Assembly (NCBI GenBank): GCA_005656395.1
Contig: SRSI01000078.1
Location: 310,001-374,000, forward strand
Direction of reading: 5' to 3'
From: Strongyloides papillosus
Taxonomy: Eukaryota; Nematoda; Chromadorea; Rhabditida; Strongyloididae
Length of the DNA stretch: 64,000 nucleotides
A program made the translations under genes and the position numbers. Below the pieces are notes generated by a model. That model was given only the letters and a program-made list of their open reading frames with translations. It searched no databases and was not told the DNA's origin. How positions within the stretch are numbered: the stretch's first letter is position 1; each line of letters starts with the position of its first letter. Below, one piece after another: positions 1 to 14,200 of this stretch.

Positions 1-1830
1 AAAAATATGAATAAATCAGTTTTCTTATTACTAAGAGTTTAATTAAAAATTTTTACTTTATGAAGCTTTTAATATATTAAAGTGTATTTTTTTGACAAAC
101 TTTAACAAAACTTAAGATTTTAAAAATAATTATATTGAAAAAACTTTTGTTTACAGTAATTTTTTATGTTAACAAAAAAAAGACTATATAGTTAGAAAAA
201 TTTCAAATTACTAAGTGTGTTTAATTGTGAACACATATGTCAGTTATAAAAAATTATAGAAAAAAATGTCTTAGATAAAAAAAACATAAAAATAGACATG
301 TAGTATAAGGAAAAAATATTTATATTAAAATTTTCAAAAAAGATGTAATATTATTTGAGGGAAAGAGATAAAATATTTGTTCAGATATGTGCATTGATCA
401 GTTAAAAAGTAATTATCAGCAAAAAGGAAATATTGAATTAGAAAAGTGCAAACTTAAAAATTATTTATAAAAGCAGGAAAAAGGAAAAAAGAGAATTTTT
501 AACATTTGTAAATATGTACTAAAAATTTTTGTTATAACTTCTTGTTTATAAAAATATTATAAAAAAAACTTTTCGACAATTGTTAATACACAAGTGCCTA
601 TCTAATAATAGTATGGTCATTAAAAATATTTAATGCTTTAATGTTCTAAATATGTACAGAAAGGCGATCAATGCTTCTCATGAATGTTTTAGCATATAAA
701 ATAGAGTATTATAAATGTATAATGTACATGAATATATGTACATACATATATATATCTCCGATAGAGGATCAACAAATATATGATAATAAAAAAGAAATAC
801 ATAAAGGAATAAAACAAAATTTCAGTACAACGCTACTATATGTATACAATTCAAACATGTATGGTAACAATTTTAAAGGAGAGAAATCATTATATATGTA
901 AAAGTAAAGAAAAGATGATACCTTTAATATCCCTTTGAATGTTATGATAAAAGAAATCCTTAAAAAAAGGTCATGTTTATATAAAATATAATAATATAAA
1001 TAATAAACACTTTTTTTTAAAACATGATATCACTAAAAGAAACCTATTAATATTATTAATCATTTGATATATCATAATGAGATTTTCAATAATAGTTTAG
1101 ACAAAAAAGGGAATTTTTTAATAGAAATAAAATAAGAAATAGAAGAATGCTAATATGTATACAATATTATCGAAAAAATTTTCTAAACTTCTTTTAACAA
1201 TTGAGTTAACTTCCCTCCTACAAATATTAGCCCTATTCTACTTTTTCTTAGCTTAAACACAAAATACATTAAAGTGCCACATTTGGGGTTGAAAACGTAT
1301 CTTTTGAAAGGGCATACGATATAAAACCACCAACATGATTCTAAGATATAATTTTTTTTCTTTCTTTTTTTATTATAAATGATATTAAAATAAAAATAAA
1401 ATGAGGAGTGACGTTGTCGGAAAGAAAGTATGTAGAAGTATTGACGTTAATAACAACTAGGCTTAGTGTTAAACATTATTACGAAAAGGTATCATATTTT
1501 CTTTATAATTAATTAACCAAAAAATAAATTTAAAAATACTTTTTATAATATTGTTATAAATAAATATTAATATTAAAAAAGTGTATTTGTGGTCATAAAA
1601 TAAAATTTTTTTTATTATTAATATAAAATGTTCATACTACTATTATTATAAAGAAAAAAATATAATGAAATAAAAATAGATTAATATTATGAATTATGTT
1701 TTAATAATTGAAATAACATGATAAAAAAAGATAGATAGTCAGTATGTGTATGATTGATGTTGATCTCATATTTTGAATTGACTAAATATTTATGATTACA
1801 TTTGATTGATATAGCTAAAAATATAATTTC

Positions 1831-1877
<47 letters not shown>

Positions 1878-4800
1878 TCATTGAATATTAAAAACTTTTA
1901 TTGTTAAATATGTGTATCGTCATCTTATACATTTAATTCTAAAATATTAAAATAAATGTTACATTTTAAAATAAGTATAATTGTTTCAAATAAAGTAATA
2001 ATTTAGATATAAAATGTATCATTTAATAAACCATATAAAATTATTTGTTCTATACACTTTCTTTTTATGTTACAATTTTATAATCAGAAAATTTAAGTTT
2101 TTAGCAAACATATTAAAAATAAAATATATTTCAATATATATAAATATATATGCCGTTGAAAAAGACTAAGTATCCAAAACAAATATAATATATATCTATC
2201 AAATGCGTTGAGGCAATATGAGTCATACTGTTAGCTCAGTCGCATCAACCTAAATGGTTTGTAGAGTCTATTTTGGCATTTTTATCAGGACAAATTTTAC
2301 TACATTTTATAAGCTAAAGACAAGAACAAGGACGGAAGAGCAATACTATTACTACATTCAAAATGGTGCTTTCTCTTAGGGATTGTTAAAAGTTAACAAA
2401 AAGAGAATGGTACCAAAAATGGAAAAAGTTTGTATTCAATGATATATTGAAAATAAAAGACAAATAACAGTATATTTGAGAAAATAATGTATATATATAC
2501 ACATATTTACATGTGTATACTTAAAAAAATTGAACGAAAAATAGAAATATACATCATATGAAGACACAACAAATGGATAAGATTTTTATTTTATATGAAC
2601 TCATTTTTATTTTATCATTATAAAGCATTTTACCAACAACATTCACCAAGACAAATTATCATTACTTAAAGATATTACGTAAAATTTACAATTTTTAAGT
2701 AAAAGCCTCCATTACACAAAAAAATAAACATTTGATAATAACAAAAAAATGTAACTATTTTTATATTTTGATTAGATATGAAAAATAATGGAAAAGTAAA
2801 ATATAATTATTTATATATATATTAATAAACTGTAAAATGAGGATCAAAGAAATTTTTTTATTATATTTTAATGTATCGTTATAACTATTAGATAGGAGAA
2901 TATGGGTATGATAAAGTTTTAATTAAAAATGATTATAGCATGATTGTAAGAAATGCAATGCAATTATGATATTTATAATTTTCCAAAAATACCAAATAAT
3001 GATCAAATAAAAAGATATTTTAAGAGAATTTATTAAAGAAACATCTACATATACAAACAAACACTATCATTCTCTCACTCGAAAATAATTTCTCTCTTGA
3101 TAACATGTCTATTTTGGCGGTTGAAAAATAATATTTCATCACTCTTCTAAAATTAACTTTTTTCATTTTACTAAATCAAAAAACAATATCATATAATGTC
3201 ATATTAAATAATATGATGGGGATAAAAATTTCTAAAATAATGTAACAGTACTAAAAATGATCTAATTAAAGAGTTGTCTTTCTCAGTTTCTATAAATAGA
3301 ATATAAAAGTATAATTATATTCTCATCATACACAAGTACGTCAATGCTTCATTTACTAATATATACATATATATAAATATATATAATCATATTAATATTC
3401 TAGTTTATGATAATTTTGTAATATTATTGAAATGTAGTAATAAATGGTGTTTGTTATAGTAGAAGTCTATTGATGATATCATATATAATTAAGTTATAAA
3501 AATTTTTTTATTTAAATATACTTATTAAAAAGTAAAAAGGTAATATTTCTTGGTGTGACGTGTGTATAAAACAAGGAAGGTGTCAGTAAAATTCAATTTA
3601 AAATAAAAATGGTTTGTTTTTATAATAGTTTAAAAAGATTCCTTTTAATTATAAATTTTATGTAAAGTAATACATCTTTATATATATCATTAAAATTTAG
3701 CATTAATTATTTGTTTATATATACAGATAAATGTTGTTTATTATTCTATTGAAAAAAAGAGGAAAAACATGCATATAAAATATATTGTAAATCTTTTAGC
3801 AAGAAAAATATGTTTATAGTAATTAAAATTTCTCGATACATTAAGAAAGGATTTTTAAAGATAAAAAAATTAGCTTTTTTATATAAAAAATGAATACTTC
3901 TTGATAGCAATAATTACAATTAAATAACGATTATTGGTCAAATAAAATGAAAAACTTAAATGTAAAAATTGGCAACCTTCTTCATCTATTTAATGATGTG
4001 CTTCCTATAAAATTTTAAAATAAATTGTTTATCCTTTAAGAAGGATGAAATTAAAATTTGTATATATTTCGGGGCGGATGAATATAGTTAAATAATTACA
4101 TGCTTCGTTTCAATTTAAAATATCTATTGAAAAATACGTAAATAGAAAATGAAGTAATTAGTTAGTGAAGATGGTTTTAAGGAGTAGCAAGAAGATAAAT
4201 AATTTTTACAAATTGTCTTTTTTTTGAAAAACTTTAAAAATTTGTAATAAAAAGACTTTTAGATATATATATTTTAGATTGCTTAGAAGAATGTTAAAAA
4301 AATGTAATATTATGGATTAAAAAATAGTCTTAAATGATAAATTTTATAAATTAATATTTTTTATTTCTCCATATTGAATAATTTTTAATAAATAACTCAT
4401 TTGTTAAAAGTGTATTTAATAAAATTTTAATATCCAGGTGACTTAAAGTGTAATTTTAATGTGTTGTTAGTAGTAAAAAAAATTATTATAACACAACTAT
4501 CTAAGAGTAAAAAAATTGAATGCAATTTTTTGTAGTAATTATTAAAAAAATACAAAAATACATTTTTATCAATAAAATAATGGAGACTATTAAAAGATTT
4601 TAATGTAAAAAAACAGAAAAATTTTTCATATACATATCTTATGGTTAATATACCACAACTATCCTAAATATGCATGAGTTATTACAATTTTAAATAAAAA
4701 TGCTTAAGTGATGAATTTTAAAATAAGTTTTACAAAAGTGATGCTTTCAAATATAAAATCTTATTAAATTCCATTGATTTGAATAGGATATCATTTCAAT

Positions 4801-5199
4801 TGAGTTTAATGTTAAAAACTATATCAATGGCTAATTTTTATTGTAAAAAAACATTACTACTTTATTATGAAAATTTCATTTATACTATATGTATATGTTA
4901 TTTTTCTAAGTAGTAAAAATTTAAAAAGATACAATTTTAGATATATTTAAATTAAAAATTTTTATTTAAAAATATATAACATAATGCTTGTCAATACTTG
5001 GAGGGTTATGACATTTTTCGCTATATAAAAAATATTATTAAATTTTATTTTTAGTTGTATTAGAAATAATATAATAAATGTTTCAAATTTAACATATTAA
5101 TACTAACGGTTAATCGTGTGAATAATTTATTGACTTTTTAATTGCATTTTTAATTTTAATATCGCATATGTATTTTTTATTTTTTTTATTTTGAAAACT
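1..5199. other. AT-rich intergenic region
   Basis: No coding exon, RNA gene or clear mobile element could be supported here on either strand. The stretch is dominated by A/T homopolymers and short TA runs, including the microsatellite at about 1833-1870. Slightly more complex sequence at about 1200-1470 and 2190-2400 has no open frame and no recognisable RNA fold; it may be regulatory or old repeat. Confidence 0.6.
1833..1870. repeat. (TA)n microsatellite
   Basis: An almost uninterrupted run of about 19 TA dinucleotides, ending in ACATATAT. It is a simple repeat in intergenic DNA and likely length-polymorphic. Confidence 0.95.
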
Positions 5200-7641
5200 T
5201 CAATAAAGCTCACCGTTATGATTTTGGTATACGTGTATTGAGTTGTATGAGGATGAATCATTATAATTAGAATATTGCCTTTTAGAGTACTTTTCAATGT
5301 TGTTATTGTTAAAGGAATTTGATGATGTAGTTGATGTATTTCCCATTGCTAGGAGTTTGAAATAAAAATTTTTATTAAAAAATAGTTTTTCTAGATTTTT
5401 AATATTGACACTTATATTATATTTTGTGCACTTGATTATGGATGGTTAAAACCACAAACTAGTGCTCTGAAATAATGGATTCAAAATAATGTAAGAACTG
5501 GTAAATTACTAATAATACTCAATTGAAATTAATATATTGTGAGTGCTTAACCAAAAATATAAGATATAATCAAACATTGTTATTTAAAATAAGATTAGAT
5601 AATTTTTAATAACTAATTGGAATTAACAAAAAAGTTAAAAACATTGTTATTTAATAAAAAGGTTTATATGTTAATGAATAAGTGATTTGCTTTTAAATAC
5701 TATCTAGTTAAGATTGTTGATCAAAATTATGATAAAAAAAAGTGGTAAAAGATAGAAGAATGAGAATAATTGTGGCACACACAAATATATATATTATTCT
5801 TAACTAAATAATATATAGTAGGAAAAGATGCAATGATAAAGAGTTGCCAAAACATTTTTAAAAATAATGGAATGCATTTCAATAAAACAAAAGCCTAATA
5901 ACTAATCTATTGATAACTATTAAATTTTAAGATATATAAGATTATAATGAATTTAGATATTTTATATGAAAAAGAAATACTATGGTAAAAATAATTGTAT
6001 GTACATGTAAAATTAGAGATATTTTGATCTCTTAACAGAAATGTTTATCTAGGAATGTCTTAAAAGTAGTAGAGAAGTATTTTTTAAATAAAAATAATGA
6101 ATCTCTCATAACTTGATAAAATTTTGCTTTAAAAAAATCTTTTCAATTTCACATTCTCCAAATATATATAAATTATTTGAGGACAATTTCTATAGATTAG
6201 TTATAAAACAGAAATGAAAAAAATTTTTGTGATAAAGAGTTAAATAATCTTTGGTATATTTTGATATTAAATAATATAAATATATTTTATTAATACCTTC
6301 AGAATATTTTAAAAATATAAATTTTGCAATATCTCTTTTGTTAGAAATTATTTTTATCACATCTTTTTTCTATTTTCTCTCAAATAGCATTTTCACTTTA
6401 AAACATCTAATAATTAATTTAAAAATTTAATTTTATATAATATAATATTTTAGGTCAATTAGTCTGACCATTTATTTAAATAAAATTTCTTAATCAATTT
6501 ATCTTTTGGTATATTTAATTTTTAATAAATCAAGTATATACGCAAATTAATGTTTTTTACCAAGTAGAATAGATGAAAAACGTTTAGAGGTATTTATAAG
6601 AAGATTTTAGGTAAGAAAAACGATATGATAAATTTCCTAAGTAGAAAGAAAGTTTTAAAAATTTGGTTATATTTTTATTTTATATATATTATAGAATAAG
6701 ACGGTATGTAAATATAATTTTAATTGTTTTTTGATTAAGTACTAATTTTTTAAAACTTTTTACAAATTTTTGATAAACATGCAAAAAAACTTACGTTTTT
6801 CTTTGTAAAATGGTGTTAAATCATTGCTTGACGATTCTATAATACTCAATTCATCAGAAGCCTTTTGATTAATATTGTTATTTCGTAGTAGTGAAGTTTC
6901 CACAGAAGAATTATTTATAAGAGGTACATTATTAAGATATGATGATGTGTAGGTAGTAAATGATGGATTTAAAGGAGCATTCATGATAATTTGTTCAATT
7001 GTTTGTTGTGATGAATGCTGATTTTGGGCAAAAATATTAAAAAAACTAATTAAGTGTAGTGGTAATGTATGGAGACCAAAGACATTTGAATAGATATACC
7101 AAAAAGCTTGCCATTCTATTGAGTTTAATTGCGTTGATAAATCGCCTAACCAATTATTCCATATATATGAGTTACCCAAGGCAGCCGGTGATAAAATACC
7201 CTTTTTAACAAGAATTTGAGGTATTGATAATAAATATTTCTGTACTTTGAATATATTACCACCATAAAATGTACCACCTTGCGATAGTATTAATTGATTA
7301 ATCTTCATAAATTCTATTGGTGTATCCTCAACATCACCAAAAAAAACCTCAAAGCATTGTGGTGGACACCATGATTTCATTCTTTGAATATACTCTGTTG
7401 CAACAGCCTCATTCAATATTTCTGCTCCAATTTGTGCACCAAATATACTTTGTTGATTTTGTTCTTTTAAGTGTGATGATAATATAAGTGTATTACAATG
7501 GTTTTTTAATGTTTTATCATCATTCATATCATTTGAATTATTTGTATACATTAAATTTTTATTATTAAAATATATTGGAGGAAAACTATAATTTTGAGTG
7601 GATTCTGGAGAGGAACTTTCCATATAGATGTCCTCATTCAT
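5200..7641 (-). CDS. Two-exon orphan protein, 331 aa
   Basis: I do not recognise the family. Exon 1 (7641-6795) gives 282 codons plus one base and ends at a strong donor (GTAAGT, 6794-6789). Exon 2 (5348-5200) follows a CTAG acceptor, and the junction makes CCA (Pro283) in frame, so the intron is 1,446 bases. The start follows an in-frame TAG and a polypyrimidine-poor CAG directly before ATG, a possible trans-splice site. The middle (residues about 60-215) is compact and aromatic-rich, with several tryptophans and a Cys-Pro-Pro-Gln-Cys motif. The N-terminus and the last 110 residues are Asn/Ser-rich low complexity. No signal peptide or membrane segment is visible. A nematode-restricted nuclear or cytosolic protein is possible, but that is a guess. 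Single-exon reading through the intron would add 11 unrelated residues. Confidence 0.75.
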
Positions 7642-10600
7642 CTGCTATATATATATTTTTTAATTTAAACTAAATAATAAATATTGTATCAAAATAATAA
7701 GATAAATGTTTATAAAATTTTTTTAATCAAAAAAAAGATAAAAATCGAAACAAAATATAGTAAAAATAAATGATAATTTAAATATCGATATAGATAAATA
7801 TTTAAAGAAACACATCTTAACAATAATAATTCTTTATTATTAATTTAAAAAATATATTTTACTTTTGGGAAAGAAATAATTGGTACAATGTCTAGAAAAA
7901 ACAATAAAACCTTAATTGTACAGAAAAAGCTATTCACCGAATGTTTGTAGTTCATTTAGTCTTTTTAACCCTCAATTCAGATACTCCGTCCTAATATTTT
8001 GTATATACTTCAACAATCAGTTCTTTTCTATTTTCATCTACCTCAACCTATTGGTTAAGACTGATATATAAGAGAGTTGTTGTAAAGGGAAAACTCAACA
8101 TTACATTTGACTTAGATCATTATTCAAACATAAAGGCCTATAACTTTTAATACACAATTTGGTACCCCTATCTTTGGTTGGACCATCATCATCATATTTT
8201 AAAAAAGATATTTTGAACAAACATATTATACTAACAGTAGAAAAGAACTGCGCATATAAAAATGATTTGTTTGTTAAGAAATATATTAAGACAGTTAAAT
8301 ATATATATATAAATTTTAAATGAATATTTAAAATATCTATTTAATTTGAAATAAACATTGATTGAATAAATCATATAAAGCATGATTCAAAGAATATATA
8401 GTGATACAATATGAAACATGAAAAAATTAGTTTATTTTTCACTATTAAAAAGAGGTACAAAAAAATAATACATGAGTGATTTTTTATAATACCAAAAATT
8501 AATTTTTTATTTAATAATAATATTTAATCAAATACTGATCATCATAAATTATAATTTTAAAAAAGAACTACAAAATATTTAAGTACACATTAAGACAATA
8601 ATAAAAAAAATATTAAAAGAATATATATTTAAAAAGAGAAGTACTTCTTTCAACGTTATTTTAAAACAGTCAATTATTTGTATATAACTTAATAAATAAA
8701 AATGATTCGTTATAAAAATATATATTTAAATGAAACCTCAAAAATTTAAAGAAAAAAAGGAGAGAGAGGATGTATATAAAAGATTAAAAATATAACAACT
8801 TTAATTGATACAAAAGAAAATTGAAAGATCCAATTTTAGATAGGATCACTTCGAAAGGTAGTAATATTTGTATTAGTTAATTTAATCAAATGTTTGACAA
8901 TGACTGGTACTATGGAATATATTGATACGGTAAATTATTATTTGTTCACTGGGATAAAACATTCCATAAATTTGAAAATTTTTATACTTCAAAACATTTT
9001 TATAAATTTAATATACTTTTTTTTTCTATTCATAGAAATATTTTTTTACCTTTTGTATAAAGTTTTATATTATTAGTAGTAAAATTTTTATTATAATTGG
9101 TAATTGTCCTTTAAAAAGTTCCTTTTTATTAAAACATTCTTTAAGTTCTTTTCTATCTTTTTTACCTTTATTGAATTTAATTTTTGTGTTATTTATTATT
9201 TTAATAAGTATACTTACATAACATTTTTATTATTTTTGTTTTCTATTTATTTAAAAAAAGAGCTATTTTTATCTTTCTTTTTTCTATTGTTAAAAAAAGT
9301 ACATTTCTATTAGTCATCAGAGTCCTTTTCTTTTTTTATTACTCCACAAATTGACATATTTATTTTTCTATTAACCATTCTTAGAAAATATTCTATTTCA
9401 TCTTCCCCAACTAGTGTCATTATCTTCTAATATAACTCCGTTAAAAATTTAAAAACCCCAACTAATAAATATTAATAATAATATTTTATTAACTTTTTCT
9501 TTATGATACATTCTTAACAATTATTGTATTTAAAAATTCTTGGACTAGTAATATTTATTTTGCTTATAACAACTTGAAGGTGTTATCTTTTTAAGTATTT
9601 CAAATAAAACCGCTTGTTTCAAGGGAGAAAGTAATATTCCAACTAAAAATACACATAATATTATTATATTTAAATATATCTCTATTCAATAACACACCTT
9701 ATATTTAATGACAACACTATTTGAATAACAGTTAATTCTTTTTTTATTTAAATTATTCTAAAGAAAAACTAATAAGTACTTCAAATTTATGAAAATATTA
9801 GAAGAATGTTTAAGGTAGAATTAGTAGTGTAAGTGAAAATACTTGTATAGTGTTTAGATTATCTCTAAATGCAACTTATAAAATTATTTTAAGTATATAA
9901 ATATATTTATTAAATGAACGCAATCACATTCATTTTCAGTTGATTAATATTTTCTATATATAAATCTATAAATACATGTATATTTTAGAAAAGAAATTTT
10001 TTATTTCAACATTTATTTAATTTATCTTTATTTTTTTTCTATTTTTTTTAAGTATCAAAAATTATTCATTTTTTTATTTTTTTATCTCCTCAAGTATGTA
10101 TACCTTAAGATGATAAAAATATATGTCAATAAAAATTTAATTACTCTCTGACATTTAAACATTTTTTTTAAAAGTTTTTCTCTTTATTATAAGTAAATTT
10201 ATTTGATTTTAACATATACAAAAAAAATTACAAATAAAATTATATTGATTTCCTCCCTTAATTTTTTGTGTTTATTTAACATGCAGAATCTTCTTTTATC
10301 ATTTTCTTCTGTTGGTTGTAGAAATATGTACTATTTAACAAATGTGACTACCACCCACACCTTTAGATAATATTTACAAAAGTCGAAAATTTATGTGAAC
10401 TCAGAAATTGTAGAAAAGTAATAAAATAACTCAGTATAAAATATCTCCGCTTTATATTCTCAAATTCTTCTACCAAACATTTTAAAATTTATTCCTTCAT
10501 TGTAATTTTTCCGTATATATTATCAATATATACCTAAAACCTTAAATGTTCTCCTCTCCTTTAAATATAATATATTTATAATAAGTTAAAAGATATTATA

Positions 10601-10863
10601 TAAATGTATTGTAACAGAAAAATGTAGTGATGGTATGCTTTAACATTGTAATATCTTTTATTCATCAATCTTCGAATCATTCCCTTTTCTTATTTACAAG
10701 ATCAAATTCACTTATTTTATAAACTTTTACTATCGTTTTCGCTTCTGTTTTTATTATTATGTTTTATAGATTCTAATTCATAGTATTGCAATTAAGTTTT
10801 TTTTCTTCCATTCTAATAAGATATGACTTTTTTCTAAAATAAATCTTTAATGTAATTTTAGAT
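7642..10863. other. AT-rich intergenic region with divergent upstream sequences
   Basis: Lies between the minus-strand orphan gene and the plus-strand LIM gene, so it should hold both promoters. The part at 7900-8250 is less AT-biased than its surroundings and contains a TATATAA-like site near 8064, but no ORF. Short Phe/Leu/Ile-rich frames at 8894-9313 look like chance readings of T-rich DNA. Confidence 0.5.
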
Positions 10864-11213
10864 ATGAAAGAACCTTGCTTTCGTTGTAAAAGACCAACTT
10901 ATTTTAACGACAAAGTTGGACCTCTTAAAGACGGATCTCTATTTCACAAGGGTTGTTTCAAATGTTGGATTTGTGGAACAAGATTGTCTTTAAAAACCTA
11001 CCATAATAACAGGAATGATACACAAGATTTAGAGGTAACAAGATAAATAGAAATTATTAGTAAAAAGTTATTATTTTTTAGGTCTATTGTGCTGGTCATG
11101 TTCCTACCCCTGGACCACATGATCCAATTCCACATCGCTCAAATCTTTTGTTCAGTCCCAAAACTAAAGGAGAATATCCACATAATCTTATGCGTCCAGC
11201 AGCACCAAATTAA
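10864..11213 (+). CDS. Single LIM-domain protein, 100 aa
   Basis: Exon 1 is 10864-11034 and exon 2 is 11082-11213, with a 47-base GT-AG intron in phase 0. The product carries one complete LIM zinc-binding domain with ligands C5, C8, H28, C31, C34, C37, C60 and H63; the last two come from exon 2 (VYCAGH). LIM domains bind two zinc ions and dock protein partners, often at actin or adhesion sites or in transcription complexes. The flanking text (KVGP, CGTRLSLKTY, NNRND, GHVP.PGPHD) resembles the N-terminal LIM of hillarin/LTD-1-type LIM-transglutaminase proteins, but no transglutaminase domain follows: the frame stops 37 residues after the last ligand. The TTTTAG just before ATATG (AG at 10860-10861) fits a trans-splice acceptor, or a missed upstream exon. 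An AATAAA lies about 170 bases after the stop. Confidence 0.88.
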
Positions 11214-14200
11214 ATCGGGATGAATGATTTATGAAAGAGAGAGAAAAGAAGAAATGAAAAGGATATTCAAATATATTCATTACAAAGTAATTATCATTTT
11301 ACGATAACATATTATTTTTACACCTATTGATACAATATGCTTTACTTTTTGTTTTATCAAGATTTATGTGTTGTTGATTAAAAAATAAACAAATAATTTT
11401 TTGCAAAAAAAAATTATAATTGAATCATTTTTGGGAAAAAAAATTTTTATTCTTTTTTTAACAAAATAAATGTGTGAAAGAAAAAAAATATTATTTTTCT
11501 TTACAAATAAAAACGATATATCTTTTTGGAAGAAAGGAAAAGTATAACATAGTTTATATTTACATAAATTTTTCCATTTTACAAAAGTTTCCCATTCTTT
11601 TGTAGTATGATAAAATTGATTATTAAACTGTTCATATAGATATATGAAATATTTGAAGGTAAATAATGTACATTATGTGATGAAAACAATATAATATATA
11701 TCAAACAAAAACTTTTTAATTATCTGGCCACACAAATAGTATTATATTGTGTTTTATAAAAAAAAAAGAATATTAAACTTGCTTTACTGATTCGGAACAT
11801 AATACTTACAACTGGTTTTAATATATAGAAGTCATATATATGTATTATGTGGAGAGAAAAAGTAAAGCTAATAGCGAGTTTCTACAACTTCCTACAGCTA
11901 AAAACCATCTTTAATAATATTTTTAAAAAATTGACTAATGTTAAGATTTTTTGAAACTATTCCTTATTTCTAACTCTATAATTTTATATTTTTACAAAAT
12001 TTATACTCCAATTTTGTTAGAAAATTTTTTTTAAATTTTCATAGTGATGGTTTTCATTGAAACAATTATATTTTAAACAATTTTATTACCAATTTTATTA
12101 TTAATTTAGATACCCATAATCTATTATTGAAGAGAAAAATATATTAACATTTAAAAATTGAACTTCATCTTTATTTCTTTTTTTTTAAATCAAATATTCT
12201 AATCATTAATAAATAAAACAATCCTTTATTTGATTTTATAATCATATTTTAAATATTTCTTACTAAAAAATAAAAACATCATTTTAGTTAGAAGCTCTCA
12301 AATTTCAATAATGAAATGTGAATTTCGAAATTTAAATGATATAAGGCTTTTTTATTGAAATAGAATAAAAACAAAAATAAATTTGGACTTATGATTTCTC
12401 CTTCTTCTTCTGTTCACGATACATTTCTAAAGATAATGTAATTATTATTATTTTAAAACAAATTTATCCGTGAAATGTGGTCCCATTTTCATAAAAATAA
12501 TTTTTAGTTTATACTTTAATTTTATATAAAAGATAATTAGTATTTTTATTAATAAATATGCAATTATTATAACATTTAAATAATGCCACATATTAATATA
12601 TATATAATTAAAAATTATTTAAAATAAATCTATATTTTGACAAGTAAAAGTAATTATTTTAAACCATTGATAATTATTCGTGTGTTAAGTAAATAGTTAT
12701 TTGTAAATGAACTTTTAGAATAATTTTAAAATTATAATGGATCTCTATTTTGTAAGGTAATTTTGTGATTAAATATTAATCTATTTGTAGATTACTTTTT
12801 ATTGTTATTCTTTAATAAAATTAGTTTTCTGACCTGTATAAAAGAAAATGGCAAAAGCTTTTTAATTTGTACTTCAAAGTTTCGAATATTTTTAATGTAT
12901 CTATGATTTTTATTTTTAAATTTTCGATTACTACTAAAAAATGAGAATATTTTATCAACATCTCTGAAATCTCTGACAAAACTCCTTTCCTCCATCAATT
13001 TCCCATAATTATAATCTCCAATACAAAAATCAACTTGTCATTTTAATAATTTTAATGTCATTAGATACCAAAAATTATTTTTTAAAATTAACAATCACAC
13101 TACCATCATCATTCGCATCTTAAATAATCATTTATAAAAGTTACTTTTAAAAGACAAAATGAAACTTGATTAAAATTATATAATATCTTTAAATAATCAT
13201 TTGAAAAATAATTTTATGAAAGTTATTAATGAATTAACTTTACACTACATTTGAAAATTTTTTACTATTTCTTTTAATATGACAAAAGTAATTACCTTTA
13301 AACATCTAATATAATATTACTTATTAAAATAGTTATTTAGCAAAAACTTTATATCATTGTGTTAAAAAAATAAACCTAATTAAAGTTTGTTTTTTTAATA
13401 ATGGTTTATTGAAAGGGTATTATGTCTATTTGCAATGCATTTATTATGAAAACATCTTTAAAAATTAAGATATATAATAGTAAAAAAGTCACAAAAGCAG
13501 CAGTTTCATTTTGTAGTTGATATATTATTTAATTATTAGATTTCCATTAGAACTCAAGTTTTTTATTAGGTTAATTTGAATGTTTATTCTATTAACATAA
13601 AAATGTCATTATGTTATTTGAAACTAGTTTTATTGAGTACAATATCATCAAAATTTACATGACTTTTATCAAAAAAATATTTTTTAAAAAGTTTGATCTT
13701 TTTATGGTGCATATTTAACTGATTTCTGTTATTAACAAAAAGAGCTTCTTAAATTATAATAAAAATAACGATTCCCATATATACATATTTAAAATTGATA
13801 ATTGTCAATATTTTAAATATCTAAAATTTGTTACCTTTTCATAAACACAATATCAATATAATCTCTTATCATTTAAATAATTTTCGCGTGAGTAGTATAT
13901 TTTACCATCTTTAAATCTTAAGTCCTTATCTCTCCAAAAGTATTGTGTAAAGGGAAAAATTTTTACATAAACACATTTTATTGAAAGATTGATAACCTTC
14001 AAGAAAATTTATTTTACTTTTTACAAATATATTTTACACATGTATAATTATGAAAATGAAGGTTGATTAGGTTTTTGAAAATAAATTAAAATGAGTAAAT
14101 TTTTTGTTATCCAATGTCATTAGTGAAATGATAAATTATGTTTGGTGGTTTTATGGAAGTTCAATATGATATTTGATAAGCAATTGCCGACAATAGTATT

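Noticed and set aside
671..901. 76-residue plus-strand open frame
   Set aside because: Low complexity reading of TA-rich DNA; no splice partners, no domain, no codon pattern like the real exons.
2229..2290. TTAGCTCAGTCG, which resembles the D-arm of a tRNA
   Set aside because: No matching acceptor stem, anticodon arm or T-loop sequence follows at tRNA spacing.
8894..9313. Two hydrophobic small frames that might encode short membrane peptides
   Set aside because: They are Phe/Leu/Ile runs produced by T-rich DNA and lack any conserved feature.
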